Below are positions 8,337-16,124 of a stretch of DNA of 21,428 bases, piece after piece. Both the position numbers and the translations under genes were made by a program. This stretch comes from JAIPEI01 sp041685835. GTDB lineage: Bacteria > Desulfobacterota > DSM-4660 > Desulfatiglandales > HGW-15. The stretch lies in contig JAWLEX010000048.1 in NCBI GenBank assembly GCA_041685835.1, positions 1 to 21,428 on the forward strand, given 5' to 3'. The first letter of the stretch is position 1; each line of letters starts with the position of its first letter. The notes below the pieces were generated by a model. It did no database searches, was not told the origin of the DNA, and worked only from the letters and a program-made list of their open reading frames with translations.

Positions 8337-9056
8337 TTATCGTGGTGAAAAATCAAGCCCGGTGAGCGTGCCGTGGCAACGGCAGGCGGTGCCGATGAGG
8401 CATTTATCAGCGCCGGAATCCAGGACACGGGCCCGAAGGTCCTGCAGGTCTTTCACGCTGTATCCCCCGAGACCGGGAGCAAGCTGGCGGCTTTGAATCA
8501 CGTGGACATCAAACCCCGGTGCGTTCAAGGCGGCGAACACTTCATAAAGGGGCGTCCTGATCTCCCCTGTCACGGTGCAGCCGTCTTCCGGCTCCGGGCA
8601 GTCCTCGGGACACAGGAAGTCGGCGTAGCTTACGAGGAATGAACCCTCTTCCGTGATCCAGGTGTGGGGCAGGGACTCCTTCAGGTAGTCCGGTACCGCG
8701 ATGATTCGAACGGCGCCTGACGGGGTGAATGTGCGGCGCAGCCATTCGGCGGCCAGGTGAATCGGGACGGCCGGGACAATCATGGTTGCAGGGTCGAGCA
8801 GAGAGAGGTTATTGACGAGGAACTCGACCCCATCCTGCCTGGTCATTCGCACCGGCAGGCCCGACATGTCTTCGCCGAACCCCTCGGCCCTGTCAACTAC
8901 CCATACCGATATATCGGGTTTTCGTGTGAGGATTCGAACAGCCCTGGTGCCGAACCTTCCGGCGCCGATCACTACCACCAGTCCCGCCCCCGTCTTTTCG
9001 AGGGAAGCAAAGGCGGGATCGAGGCCCGCGGATATGGGAGGTTTTCTGGAGTTCAT
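8337..9056 (-). CDS. Cysteine-rich NAD(P)-binding Rossmann protein of unknown function
   Basis: About 239 residues from ATG 9056. The N-terminus is a dinucleotide-binding fold: LVVVIGAGRFG with GxGxxG spacing, then an acidic end to strand 2 (VWVVDRAEG), similar to TrkA-N domains. The C-terminal half differs from TrkA and carries two cysteine groups, CPEDCPEPEDGC and the near-terminal TACRCHGT, which suggest a metal or Fe-S site. The open frame extends to 9146, but that part lies inside RNase P RNA. ATG 9056 or ATG 9068 is therefore the realistic start, with no strong ribosome binding site at either. It lies just after rnpB and 9 bases before yggT. The function is not recognised. A redox or metal-sensing role is inference. 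Confidence 0.72.
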   Translation of the reverse strand: MNSRKPPISAGLDPAFASLEKTGAGLVVVIGAGRFGTRAVRILTRKPDISVWVVDRAEGFGEDMSGLPVRMTRQDGVEFLVNNLSLLDPATMIVPAVPIHLAAEWLRRTFTPSGAVRIIAVPDYLKESLPHTWITEEGSFLVSYADFLCPEDCPEPEDGCTVTGEIRTPLYEVFAALNAPGFDVHVIQSRQLAPGLGGYSVKDLQDLRARVLDSGADKCLIGTACRCHGTLTGLDFSPR

Positions 9057-9071
9057 GGGGCGGCGCATGCT

Positions 9072-9463
9072 GAAGCAGGCCATAAGCCGGGTTCTGTTCT
9101 CCTCCGGGACATGCACGGAACGCCCGGGGAGAGGGCGACCATTCATCTAGCCCCGGTGTTGCCACCGGGGTCGAGCGACCAACCCGGAAGCTCGGGCGGA
9201 CCACCCTTTAACGCTTCCCTATTCGGTCTTGCTCCGGGCGGGGTTTACCTAGCTCCCGCCGTCGCCGGCGGGACTGGTGAGCTCTTACCCCACCGTTTCA
9301 CCCTTACCCCGTAAGGGTGCTGTACACCCCGCGGGGCGGTTTGCTTTCTGTGGCACTTTCCTTCCCGTTGCCGGGACTGGGTGTTACCCAGCGCCCTGTC
9401 CTGTGGAGCCCGGACTTTCCTCCCTCCCGCCAAGTGTGGGACGGCGGCCGCCTGTCCTGCTCC
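9072..9463 (-). ncRNA. rnpB: RNase P RNA, bacterial type A
   Basis: This is the catalytic RNA that trims the 5' leader of tRNA precursors. The conserved 5' core GAGGAAAGTCCGGGCTCC, the AAAGCAAACCGCC region, GGTAAGGGTGAAACGG, GGTAAACCCC and the terminal AGAACCCGGCTTA are all visible on the minus strand in the right order. The ends were placed by helix P1: GGAGCAGG at 9456-9463 pairs over 8 bp (one G-U) with CCTGCTTC at 9072-9079. The length of 392 is close to the 377 of E. coli. A promoter lies about 35 bases upstream, inside the end of the preceding gene. Confidence 0.96.
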
Positions 9464-9497
9464 AGCACGCACCAAGGCTCCGTGCGCCTCGTTATTA

Positions 9498-9525
9498 ATG
9501 TTAACGCACTTCAGGAATTTGTCAA
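9498..9525 (-). promoter_or_regulatory. Probable rnpB promoter
   Basis: On the minus strand TTGACA (9520-9525) is followed after 16 bases by TAACAT (9498-9503). The -35 box lies within the last codons of the zinc-ribbon gene. The start near 9490 would leave a leader of about 27 bases before the mature RNase P RNA. Confidence 0.5.
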
Positions 9526-10245
9526 ATCCTGGAAAAAGGCATCCTCCCCCCAGTAGACGATCCGGTTGCAGTGCGGGCAGCTCGTGAGCTCCTCGCATTT
9601 CATCAGTTCGTTGAACATCTGGGGGGGGATCCCCATGTTGCACGTCCTGCAGACACCTCCTATCACCGGGCTCACGGCATGCGACCCCAGCCGTTCCCGC
9701 ACGAGCTGATATTGCCTCAGGAATTGGGGGTCCGCCTTTGCGGATATTCCCGAGCGCTTCTTGTTCAGTTTCGCCAGCTCTTTTTCGAGGCCTAGGAGCT
9801 CTTCCTGGGTCTCTTTCCTCTCCTGCTCGAACCGCTCTTTCAAGGCCTCGAGCTGCTCCTTGTTCTGCCTGCACCTGTCCGCCACCAGTTCCATTTCCTC
9901 GATGTGGCGGATGATACGGTCTTCCAACAGCGCTTTTTTCTTATTGAGGGACTCTATCTCTTTGAGGGCGGCGGTGTATTCCTTGTTGGACTTGATGTTG
10001 GAGAGCTTTTCGTTGCCCTTACGGATCTTGTCGTCCAGTTCGTCCACCTCGCTTTCAAGGGAGCGTCTCTCCGACTTGACGGCCCTGAGACGTTCATCGT
10101 CTTCCTCAAAGCCTTTGGCTACGAGCTCCATCTCGTTGGACAGGGCCTTGATCCGCAGAGGGGCCTCTGTTTTTCTCTTTTCCAGGCTTCTGATCCGGTT
10201 GTCGCAATTCTGGAGTTCAATTAGTACCTTGATTTTTTCCTTCAA
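9511..10245 (-). CDS. Coiled-coil protein with C-terminal C4 zinc ribbon (CT398-like)
   Basis: The protein of 244 residues is a long charged coiled-coil hairpin (about 1-175, rich in Glu, Lys, Leu and Arg). It ends in a zinc ribbon of the zf-RING_7/DUF type, CRTCNMGIPP and then CPHCNRIVYW. The family (CT398 in Chlamydia) is widespread and often sits between a Nif3-like gene and rnpB. A nucleic-acid or secretion-linked role has been suggested, but none is firm. The start is a TTG with GGGGAGG 7 bases upstream. No ATG serves better. The stop is 47 bases before mature rnpB. Confidence 0.88.
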   Translation of the reverse strand: MKEKIKVLIELQNCDNRIRSLEKRKTEAPLRIKALSNEMELVAKGFEEDDERLRAVKSERRSLESEVDELDDKIRKGNEKLSNIKSNKEYTAALKEIESLNKKKALLEDRIIRHIEEMELVADRCRQNKEQLEALKERFEQERKETQEELLGLEKELAKLNKKRSGISAKADPQFLRQYQLVRERLGSHAVSPVIGGVCRTCNMGIPPQMFNELMKCEELTSCPHCNRIVYWGEDAFFQDLTNS

Positions 10246-10361
10246 CGTGCCTCCCCTCTCTCTCAGCGCTCCGTGGTCCCCGAAAGATCCGGGGCGCCGT
10301 CTTATGCGCCTGCCTGAATTCGGGCTCTCGCACTTAATCGGCGGGAGAATGCAGGCGTATG

Positions 10362-11171
10362 CTATTGGTGTCGCATGGGTGGCGATTCCCCCCTAAAGAC
10401 GTCCACCTCGATCGCTCCATAACCCGCAGACTCGAGACAGGTTTTGACGGCGTCTCGAAAGCCGCTCATGGCCGCCTTTTCCGTGTGAAAATGCCCGGCG
10501 TCGATTACGGCCAGGCCGTGGCTGAGGGCGTTTAGCGCATCGTGGTGCCCGATGTCCCCTGTAATCAACACGTCGGCCCCCTTTTTCGCGGCAATCGCGA
10601 CCAGGCCGCCTCCGGAGCCGCCTACCACGGCCGCGGAGCTTATAATCCTTTCAGCCCGTCCAACCACCCCCACAGTGGGTGTTCCAAAGACCCGCTTCGC
10701 ATGGACGACGAGATCCGAAAGGGGGATGGGAGCAGAAAGCAATCCCAACCTGCCGATCCCCTCCCCCGAACAAGGGTCGTCACGGACGTCGAGCACCTCG
10801 ATTTCTTTCAGACCGAGAAGCCCGGCCAGCAGGTCGTTGACGCCTCCACGGGCCGCGTCCAGGTTGGTGTGGGCGGAAGCCACTGCGATGCGGTGCAGGA
10901 CGGCCTCGTAGAGGACGTCCCCTGGGTAGCGGTCGGGTTGTATGGAAGAAAGGGGCTTGAAAATAAGGGGGTGGTGGGTGACGAGGAGATCGGCCTTGAT
11001 GCGGGATGCCTCTTGAACGGCTTCCAGGGTGGGGTCCAGGGAGATCAGGATCCGGCCTACAGGGTGGTCCCGGCCCCCCACCTGTAGGCCGGGGTTGTCC
11101 CAGGTCTCGGCCAGCCGCCCCGGGGCGATCTCCTCGAGGACTTCCAGGATGTGTTCGAGCCGGGGCTTCAT
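10362..11171 (-). CDS. Nif3-like dinuclear metal centre protein (DUF34, GTP cyclohydrolase I type 2 family)
   Basis: The 269-residue protein is the short bacterial form of the Nif3/YbgI family (E. coli YbgI has 247), without the PII-like insert of longer members. Metal-binding motifs are present: WDNPGLQVG near residue 24, THHPLIF with His66-His67, AHTNLDAARGGVND, and GHFHTE near the end. Family members form toroidal hexamers with a two-metal site. The 'GTP cyclohydrolase' name is inherited, and a metal-insertase role has been proposed. It is the first gene of the minus-strand run leading to the zinc-ribbon gene and rnpB. A gap of 116 bases follows, in which I see no strong terminator. Confidence 0.92.
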   Translation of the reverse strand: MKPRLEHILEVLEEIAPGRLAETWDNPGLQVGGRDHPVGRILISLDPTLEAVQEASRIKADLLVTHHPLIFKPLSSIQPDRYPGDVLYEAVLHRIAVASAHTNLDAARGGVNDLLAGLLGLKEIEVLDVRDDPCSGEGIGRLGLLSAPIPLSDLVVHAKRVFGTPTVGVVGRAERIISSAAVVGGSGGGLVAIAAKKGADVLITGDIGHHDALNALSHGLAVIDAGHFHTEKAAMSGFRDAVKTCLESAGYGAIEVDVFRGESPPMRHQ

Positions 11172-11209
11172 TTCCCCATCCCTCTATTGGATTGCAGGTC
11201 AAATACAAA

Positions 11210-11233
11210 GGGCGCACCCTGAGAGGTGCGCCC
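11210..11233 (-). terminator. Perfect hairpin, probable terminator
   Basis: A 9-bp perfect stem, GGGCGCACC with GGTGCGCCC around a six-base loop, is followed on the minus strand by TTTGTATTTG. It would end transcripts from rpoD or the CAU tRNA before the Nif3 gene. The broken T-run makes it a weaker terminator than the others here. Confidence 0.6.
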
Positions 11234-11487
11234 TGGCCGGTATCCCAGCCGGCGAACTCGTTTCAATTTGGAAATGGGGTTTTTTGCCGATCTCTGCGTC
11301 AGCCTGCGACGTTGCTTGTGCGGCGCACTCCAGTATGCTTCCGCGCAACCTCTTGACCTCTTTGACCTTGACAAAAAATCTTCATTTCCGGCTTGGTAAC
11401 AGGCCGCCGCGCTAAAAGCATTTCTGTATGGGCACGAACTCATTGTCGCCGATCGTGATTTGTCCCCCTTGAACTCGAACATAATGT
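11234..11487. other. Non-coding block of unknown nature between the CAU tRNA and the Nif3 gene
   Basis: These 254 bases hold no convincing gene. The minus-strand frame across 11168-11482 has unusual composition, crosses the perfect hairpin at 11210 and overlaps the Nif3 start, so it is rejected. The block has internal structure: a GCCGG/CCGGC stem near 11236-11253, and three TTGACC/TTGACA words at 11353, 11362 and 11368. It could be a decayed repeat element or a structured RNA. Nothing decides between them. Confidence 0.4.
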
Positions 11488-11563
11488 TGGTGGGCCCACC
11501 TGGATTCGAACCAGGGACCTACCGGTTATGAGCCGGTGGCTCTTCCAGCTGAGCTATAGGCCC
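11488..11563 (-). tRNA. tRNA with CAU anticodon (elongator Met, or Ile2 if lysidine-modified)
   Basis: A complete 76-base cloverleaf with encoded CCA. The acceptor is GGGCCTA with TGGGCCC, the anticodon loop is CTCATAA, and the T-loop is TTCGAAT. The anticodon CAU is shared by elongator Met and by Ile2 (whose C34 is modified by TilS). The sequence alone does not separate them safely. It lies downstream of rpoD on the same strand. Confidence 0.95.
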
Positions 11564-11615
11564 CATCTTTAAAAGGTGTTTGCGCCCGGACCTCCCGGTT
11601 TCCAAATAGAAGATT

Positions 11616-11646
11616 ATTTAATGCAGAGAGCCCCGGGTCTTGTCAA
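11616..11646 (-). promoter_or_regulatory. Possible promoter of the CAU tRNA
   Basis: On the minus strand an exact TTGACA (11641-11646) is followed by TTAAAT (11616-11621) after a long 19-base spacer. It lies between the rpoD stop and the tRNA. The spacer makes it uncertain. Confidence 0.4.
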
Positions 11647-11680
11647 GGGAAAAGAGGGGGCGACCCGCGGTCCCTGTTAA

Positions 11681-13447
11681 TCAATGCTCTTGAAATCCCT
11701 TCAGCTTCCTGGCCCTGCTGGGGTGCCGGAGCTTGCGAAGGGCCTTTGCCTCTATCTGCCGGATACGCTCGCGGGTCACGCTGAAGTCCCTGCCCACCTC
11801 CTCGAGCGTGTGGTCGGATTTTTCTCCGATGCCGAAACGCATCCGGAGCACTTTTTCTTCCCGGGGGGTCAGTGTGGTCAGGACCTTCCTGGTCTGTTCA
11901 CCCAGATTATGGTTGGCCACGGCGTCCGAGGGAGACATGATCTTCTTGTCCTCGATGAAATCACCGAGATGGCTGTCTTCTTCTTCCCCGATAGGTGTCT
12001 CCAGGGAGATGGGCTCCTTGGCGATTTTCAAGACCTTGCGGACCTTTTCGAGCGGGAACTCCATCTTTTCCGCGATTTCTTCAGGGGTGGGCTCCCTGCC
12101 GTGTTCCTGGACCAGGTATCGTGACGTTCGAATCAGCTTGTTGATGGTCTCGATCATGTGCACCGGAATTCGTATGGTTCGTGCCTGGTCGGCGATGGCC
12201 CGCGTGATGGCCTGGCGGATCCACCACGTTGCATAGGTGCTGAACTTGTACCCGCGCTGGTACTCGAACTTGTCCACCGCTTTCATCAGCCCGATATTGC
12301 CTTCCTGAATGAGGTCGAGAAACTGAAGACCACGGTTGGTGTATTTCTTGGCGATGCTGACCACCAGGCGCAGGTTTGCCTCGATCAACTCGCTCTTGGC
12401 CTCTTTTGATTTCTTGAGGCACTCCTCCACGTTCTGGAGCGTGTCTTTAAGCTCCCTGGGCGTCATGTTGGTTTTTGCCTTGATGTCTTCAACGGTCTTC
12501 TGGGACTGCTCAATCCTTATCTTTATATCGAGCAGCTCCTCCTTGGGGAGCTTCAGGGCAGTGACTTTCTTGGAATTCTTGGCCGTTTTTGGGATCTGCC
12601 GGATGCACCTCTTGATGAAGGAAACCGGCTTGCCCCCGGCTATGAGCATGCATTCGGCGATCTGCCTTTCCGCCTCCTCTATGGCGCCTACGGTCTCGCA
12701 CAGCTTTTCCACCATGTGGTCGAGCTGCCGTTTCTCGAGCTTGAAGGAATTAATCAGCTCGACGATTTTTTTGTGCCTTTTTTCGAACTGGGCGCCAAGC
12801 TTCTTCTTTTTGGCGGCCGGGCACTTCTTTTTCTGTATTTCCTGCTTGAGCGAGCAGCACGCCTCGTAGTGGGTCTCGATCTCCTCGATCAACTGGATAA
12901 TGGATTCCCGTCTTTCGCCGGCATTGGAGGCCGGGCTGTCATCGTCTTCCAGGTCATTGATGACGTCCTTGGTTTTTATCTCACCTCGTTTGAGGCTCTT
13001 ACCCAGGTTGATGATGTATTCGATGCCGATTCGGCACCTCAGGAAGGCGTTCAGGGCCTGCAGTTCGCCTGCCTCTATCCGTTTGGCGATTTCGACTTCC
13101 CCCTCCCTTGTAAGGAGGGAGATGGACCCCATTTCCTTGAGGTACATCTTTACCGGATCGGAGACCTTGCCCCCGGTTTCAGCCAGGTCTCCGCGAAGGG
13201 GCTCCTTTTCCGGAGCCCCGGCATCTGCTTTTTTAAGCTTCTTCCCCTTTTCGATTTTGTCCTTGGCCGCCTCATCAATCACCATGATGTCCAGTTCTTC
13301 AAACATCATCATGAGGTCATCGATGTATTCGGATGACGTAATCTCATCGGAAAGGTCGTCGTTGAGCTCCTCGTATGTGATGTAGCCCTTGTTTTTGCCG
13401 ATGTCGATCAGCCGTTTCAGGTTCACCATGTCGGAACTGCTGCTCAT
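11681..13447 (-). CDS. rpoD: RNA polymerase primary sigma factor RpoD (sigma-70)
   Basis: The 588-residue protein has all sigma-70 regions. Region 1.1 is near residues 8-60 (LKRLIDIGKNKGYITYEELN). Region 1.2 follows with DPVKMYLKEMGSISLLTREGE. A charged non-conserved region comes next. Region 2 has NLRLVVSIAKKYTNRGLQFL and FSTYATWWIRQAITRAI. Region 3 starts IRIPVHMIETINKL. Region 4 has TLTPREEKVLRMRFG and the -35-binding helix VTRERIRQIEAKALRKLRHP. It directs the core polymerase to housekeeping promoters such as those marked in this window. The ATG has AGGAGG about 10 bases upstream. It lies 53 bases after dnaG on the same strand, the usual macromolecular-synthesis order, but rpsU is absent. 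Confidence 0.98.
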   Translation of the reverse strand: MSSSSDMVNLKRLIDIGKNKGYITYEELNDDLSDEITSSEYIDDLMMMFEELDIMVIDEAAKDKIEKGKKLKKADAGAPEKEPLRGDLAETGGKVSDPVKMYLKEMGSISLLTREGEVEIAKRIEAGELQALNAFLRCRIGIEYIINLGKSLKRGEIKTKDVINDLEDDDSPASNAGERRESIIQLIEEIETHYEACCSLKQEIQKKKCPAAKKKKLGAQFEKRHKKIVELINSFKLEKRQLDHMVEKLCETVGAIEEAERQIAECMLIAGGKPVSFIKRCIRQIPKTAKNSKKVTALKLPKEELLDIKIRIEQSQKTVEDIKAKTNMTPRELKDTLQNVEECLKKSKEAKSELIEANLRLVVSIAKKYTNRGLQFLDLIQEGNIGLMKAVDKFEYQRGYKFSTYATWWIRQAITRAIADQARTIRIPVHMIETINKLIRTSRYLVQEHGREPTPEEIAEKMEFPLEKVRKVLKIAKEPISLETPIGEEEDSHLGDFIEDKKIMSPSDAVANHNLGEQTRKVLTTLTPREEKVLRMRFGIGEKSDHTLEEVGRDFSVTRERIRQIEAKALRKLRHPSRARKLKGFQEH

Positions 13448-13500
13448 ACCCTTTCCCTCCTGATAATGAACAATGCCCGGTTTCGCCTTCTCGACGTTGT

Positions 13501-15243
13501 TCAGGTAATCGTCCCCCGGCTCAGCCTTTCCCGCTTGAGCCGGAGCAGTTGGTTGGCCCGGTCCATGTCCCCGCGCCGGACGGCCGCCGGGAGTTCATGG
13601 GACAACCGGATGTCCAGGATCCTGGACGTGAACTCTTCCACCGCCTGATCGACCGAGTCCTCGGGGTAGATGGGCGGCGATACCATGATTTCACTCACAA
13701 GGGCCCGTGCTTCTTCATCACCCAGGGACTCGGCGATGTCTTCCGGGACGACCCCGTTGTCCCGGGAGAGAAGCTTCTGAGCCGCCTCGAATACCGAACG
13801 GGCCGCCGGGTGCGACAAAAGGACGTCCCACTCGGATTCGAGTATTTTCCTCGTTGCCTCCGGGTAGTGGACCAGGAGGTTGAGGAGATGCAACGCGTCG
13901 AGCCGGGGGGGGGCGGGGTGGGGCGCCGCCGGCCGGCGGGACCCTGCAGGCCTCGAGGCCGAACCCTTCAGCTCTTCGAGGATCGTGGCTTCCGGAATGG
14001 CCGTCCTTTCCGCCAGCCGGTGCACGTAAAGGGCGCTGAGGGCACTGTCCTTGAGGTCCGCAAGTACAAAGAGGATCTCACGCAGGGCCCTGACGCGGGC
14101 CTCCTCGCTGTCTCCGGCCGACTCCAGGCTGACGTCGATGAAGTAGTCAAACATTGGGACGGCCTGATCGACCTCCCGGGCGAACCGTTCCGGTCCGCGG
14201 GTGCGGGCAAAGCTGTCAGGGTCTTCGCCCTCCGGAAGGACCAACACCCTCGAAGACAGGCCTTCCGCCAGAAAGAACGGCAGGCTCTTGAGAGCCGCGC
14301 CTTTTCCCGCCTCGTCTGAATCGAACACTACCACCACTTCGTCCGAGTACCCCTTGAGCCTGCGAATGTGATCCCGGGTAAGGGCCGTACCCAGGGTGGC
14401 GACGGCCTGGGTAAAACCCAGACGGTGGAGGGCCAGGACGTCGGTGTATCCCTCCACAACCACGGCCCGCCGGCCCCGGCGTATGGCCGGGCCCGCCGTG
14501 TGCAAGCCGTAGAGGATCTCGCTTTTTCGAAAAATGGGCGTTTCCGGCGTGTTAAGGTATTTGGGCAGGCCGTCGCCGAGTACCCTGGCCCCGAACCCGG
14601 CAATCCGCTGAGTGGGGGTGAAGATCGGGAACACCAGGCGGCCTCGAAAACGGTCATACCAACCGCCCTGTTTTCGTTGAATGACCAGGCCCGCCCCGGC
14701 GGCCTGGTCCATGTCTGCGTTTTGTTTTTGAAGATACCGGCTCAAGCCCTCCCATTGATTGGGGGCATATCCCAGCTTGAATCCTTTTACTGTGACCTCG
14801 TCGATCTCCCTCTCTTGAATGTAGCTCCTCCCCGGTTCTCCCGCTTTTGTTTCCGTCAAGACCCGGTGATAGAAATCCGCGGCCAGCCCGTTCAGTTTGA
14901 ACAGGGTGTCCCTGAGTTGAAGCCTTTTCGCCTCTTCCGGGCTTTGCTTCGGCTCCGGGAGCGGGACCTGGTACCTTGCGGCCAGGTCCCGAAGGGCCTG
15001 GGGGAAGGAGACATGGTGGTATTCCATCCAAAAGGCGAACACATCGCCGCCTTTCTTGCATCCGAAACAGTAAAACCGCTGTTTGTCCGGGTTCACGGAG
15101 AAGGACGGGTCCTTCTCGGAGTGAAAGGGGCAGAGCCCCTGATAGTTCCGCCCCGCTTTCTTCAACTGGACATATCGGCCGATCACCTGGACGATGTCGG
15201 CGGCCTGCTTTACCTCTTCTTTTGCTGATTGTAAGAATTCCAT
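13501..15243 (-). CDS. dnaG: DNA primase DnaG
   Basis: The 580-residue primase makes RNA primers at the replication fork. The CHC2 zinc finger has Cys38, His41, Cys59 and Cys62 (CPFH...FYCFGC). The catalytic core has the TOPRIM Glu264 in VVVEGYTD and Asp308/Asp310 in FDSDEAG. The C-terminal region (about 430-580) would bind the DnaB helicase. The frame is open up to a GTG at 15297, but ATG 15243 gives the normal MEFLQSAKEEVKQAADIV start and has AAGGG upstream. It is first in the dnaG-rpoD operon, behind a near-consensus promoter. Confidence 0.97.
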   Translation of the reverse strand: MEFLQSAKEEVKQAADIVQVIGRYVQLKKAGRNYQGLCPFHSEKDPSFSVNPDKQRFYCFGCKKGGDVFAFWMEYHHVSFPQALRDLAARYQVPLPEPKQSPEEAKRLQLRDTLFKLNGLAADFYHRVLTETKAGEPGRSYIQEREIDEVTVKGFKLGYAPNQWEGLSRYLQKQNADMDQAAGAGLVIQRKQGGWYDRFRGRLVFPIFTPTQRIAGFGARVLGDGLPKYLNTPETPIFRKSEILYGLHTAGPAIRRGRRAVVVEGYTDVLALHRLGFTQAVATLGTALTRDHIRRLKGYSDEVVVVFDSDEAGKGAALKSLPFFLAEGLSSRVLVLPEGEDPDSFARTRGPERFAREVDQAVPMFDYFIDVSLESAGDSEEARVRALREILFVLADLKDSALSALYVHRLAERTAIPEATILEELKGSASRPAGSRRPAAPHPAPPRLDALHLLNLLVHYPEATRKILESEWDVLLSHPAARSVFEAAQKLLSRDNGVVPEDIAESLGDEEARALVSEIMVSPPIYPEDSVDQAVEEFTSRILDIRLSHELPAAVRRGDMDRANQLLRLKRERLSRGTIT

Positions 15244-15332
15244 GACCCGACCCTTCACCGGCACAGGTCCGGATCTTTCTTCGCCCTGTGAAACCACAGG
15301 CAGGTGATTGTGAGAATAAAAGTCAAACTTTT

Positions 15333-15360
15333 AGTATAAAAACTGATTTGCAGATGTCAA
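15333..15360 (-). promoter_or_regulatory. Promoter of the dnaG-rpoD operon
   Basis: On the minus strand an exact TTGACA (15355-15360) and TATACT (15333-15338, one mismatch) are 16 bases apart. The leader is about 80 bases and contains a 6-bp hairpin, CCTGTG/CACAGG at 15285-15300. The -35 box starts 20 bases after the hisA stop, with no terminator between. Confidence 0.75.
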
Positions 15361-15380
15361 TAGGGGATCCGGGTTTTGGG

Positions 15381-16124
15381 TTAAGGGGTATGGCTCTTCG
15401 CTCCCGAAGCGACCAGGATGGCCTCCGGCAGGTTCAGGGTACCCTGGTAGAGGGCCCGTCCCGTTATCATCCCAATAACCCCTTCCGGTTCCAGGCTCGC
15501 GATTTCTGCTACATCCCGAATCCCCGATATCCCGCCCGACGCTACAACAGGAATCCCGACAGAGCGGGCGATGGCCCTGGTCCTCTCCACGTTGGGGCCC
15601 GTGCCCATGCCGTCACGCCGGATGTCCGTGTAGATGATGGTTGACACGCCGGCCTTTTCAGACCTGCGGGCAATGTCCTCGGGGGTGAGTTGGGTCTCCT
15701 CGGTCCATCCCTCTACGGCCACGCGTTCTCCCCGCGCATCTATTCCCAGTATGATCCTTCCGGGGAATTCCCTGCATGCCGTTTTGAGAAAGCCGGGGTC
15801 CTTGATGGCGGAGGTGCCCAATATGATACCGTCCACACCCAGTTGGAGGTAGGAATCCAGGGCGGCCATGTCACGGATGCCGCCTCCGAGCTGGACGGGA
15901 ATGCTGACTGCGTCGAGGATTCTTCGAACTCCGTCCCGGTTGGCAGGGGTCCCACTGACCGCGCCGTCCAGGTCCACCACGTGGAGGCGTTTCGCTCCCT
16001 GCGACACCCATTGCTCCGCCATGGCACCCGGATCGTCTGAATAGACGGTTTCCCTGGACAGCTCACCCTGCTGAAGCCTTACACAGCGGCCGTTTCGAAG
16101 GTCGATAGCGGGAATAACGATCAA
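15381..16124 (-). CDS. hisA: HisA, ProFAR isomerase of histidine biosynthesis
   Basis: The 247-residue TIM-barrel enzyme opens the ribose of ProFAR to give PRFAR, the fourth step of histidine synthesis. The two catalytic aspartates are in place: Asp8 in MIVIPAID and Asp129 in GIDARG. Phosphate-binding turns GGGIRD (80-85) and ASGGISG near the C-terminus are also visible. The start is a TTG whose bases overlap the stop of the upstream lipoprotein gene (TTGA), so translation is probably coupled. HisF, which uses the product, and HisH are not adjacent. Confidence 0.97.
   Translation of the reverse strand: MIVIPAIDLRNGRCVRLQQGELSRETVYSDDPGAMAEQWVSQGAKRLHVVDLDGAVSGTPANRDGVRRILDAVSIPVQLGGGIRDMAALDSYLQLGVDGIILGTSAIKDPGFLKTACREFPGRIILGIDARGERVAVEGWTEETQLTPEDIARRSEKAGVSTIIYTDIRRDGMGTGPNVERTRAIARSVGIPVVASGGISGIRDVAEIASLEPEGVIGMITGRALYQGTLNLPEAILVASGAKSHTP

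Noticed and set aside
9245..9874. Minus-strand open frame of 209 codons
   Set aside because: It lies across rnpB and out of frame in the zinc-ribbon gene. Its composition (Arg, Ala, Gly, Pro) is that of a shadow frame.
11168..11482. Minus-strand open frame of 104 codons upstream of the Nif3 gene
   Set aside because: It spans a perfect hairpin, overlaps the Nif3 start, has a basic, shuffled-looking composition and no ribosome binding site.
12716..13336. Plus-strand open frame of 206 codons opposite rpoD
   Set aside because: It is an antisense shadow of the sigma factor, rich in Phe and Leu from complementing Lys and Glu codons.
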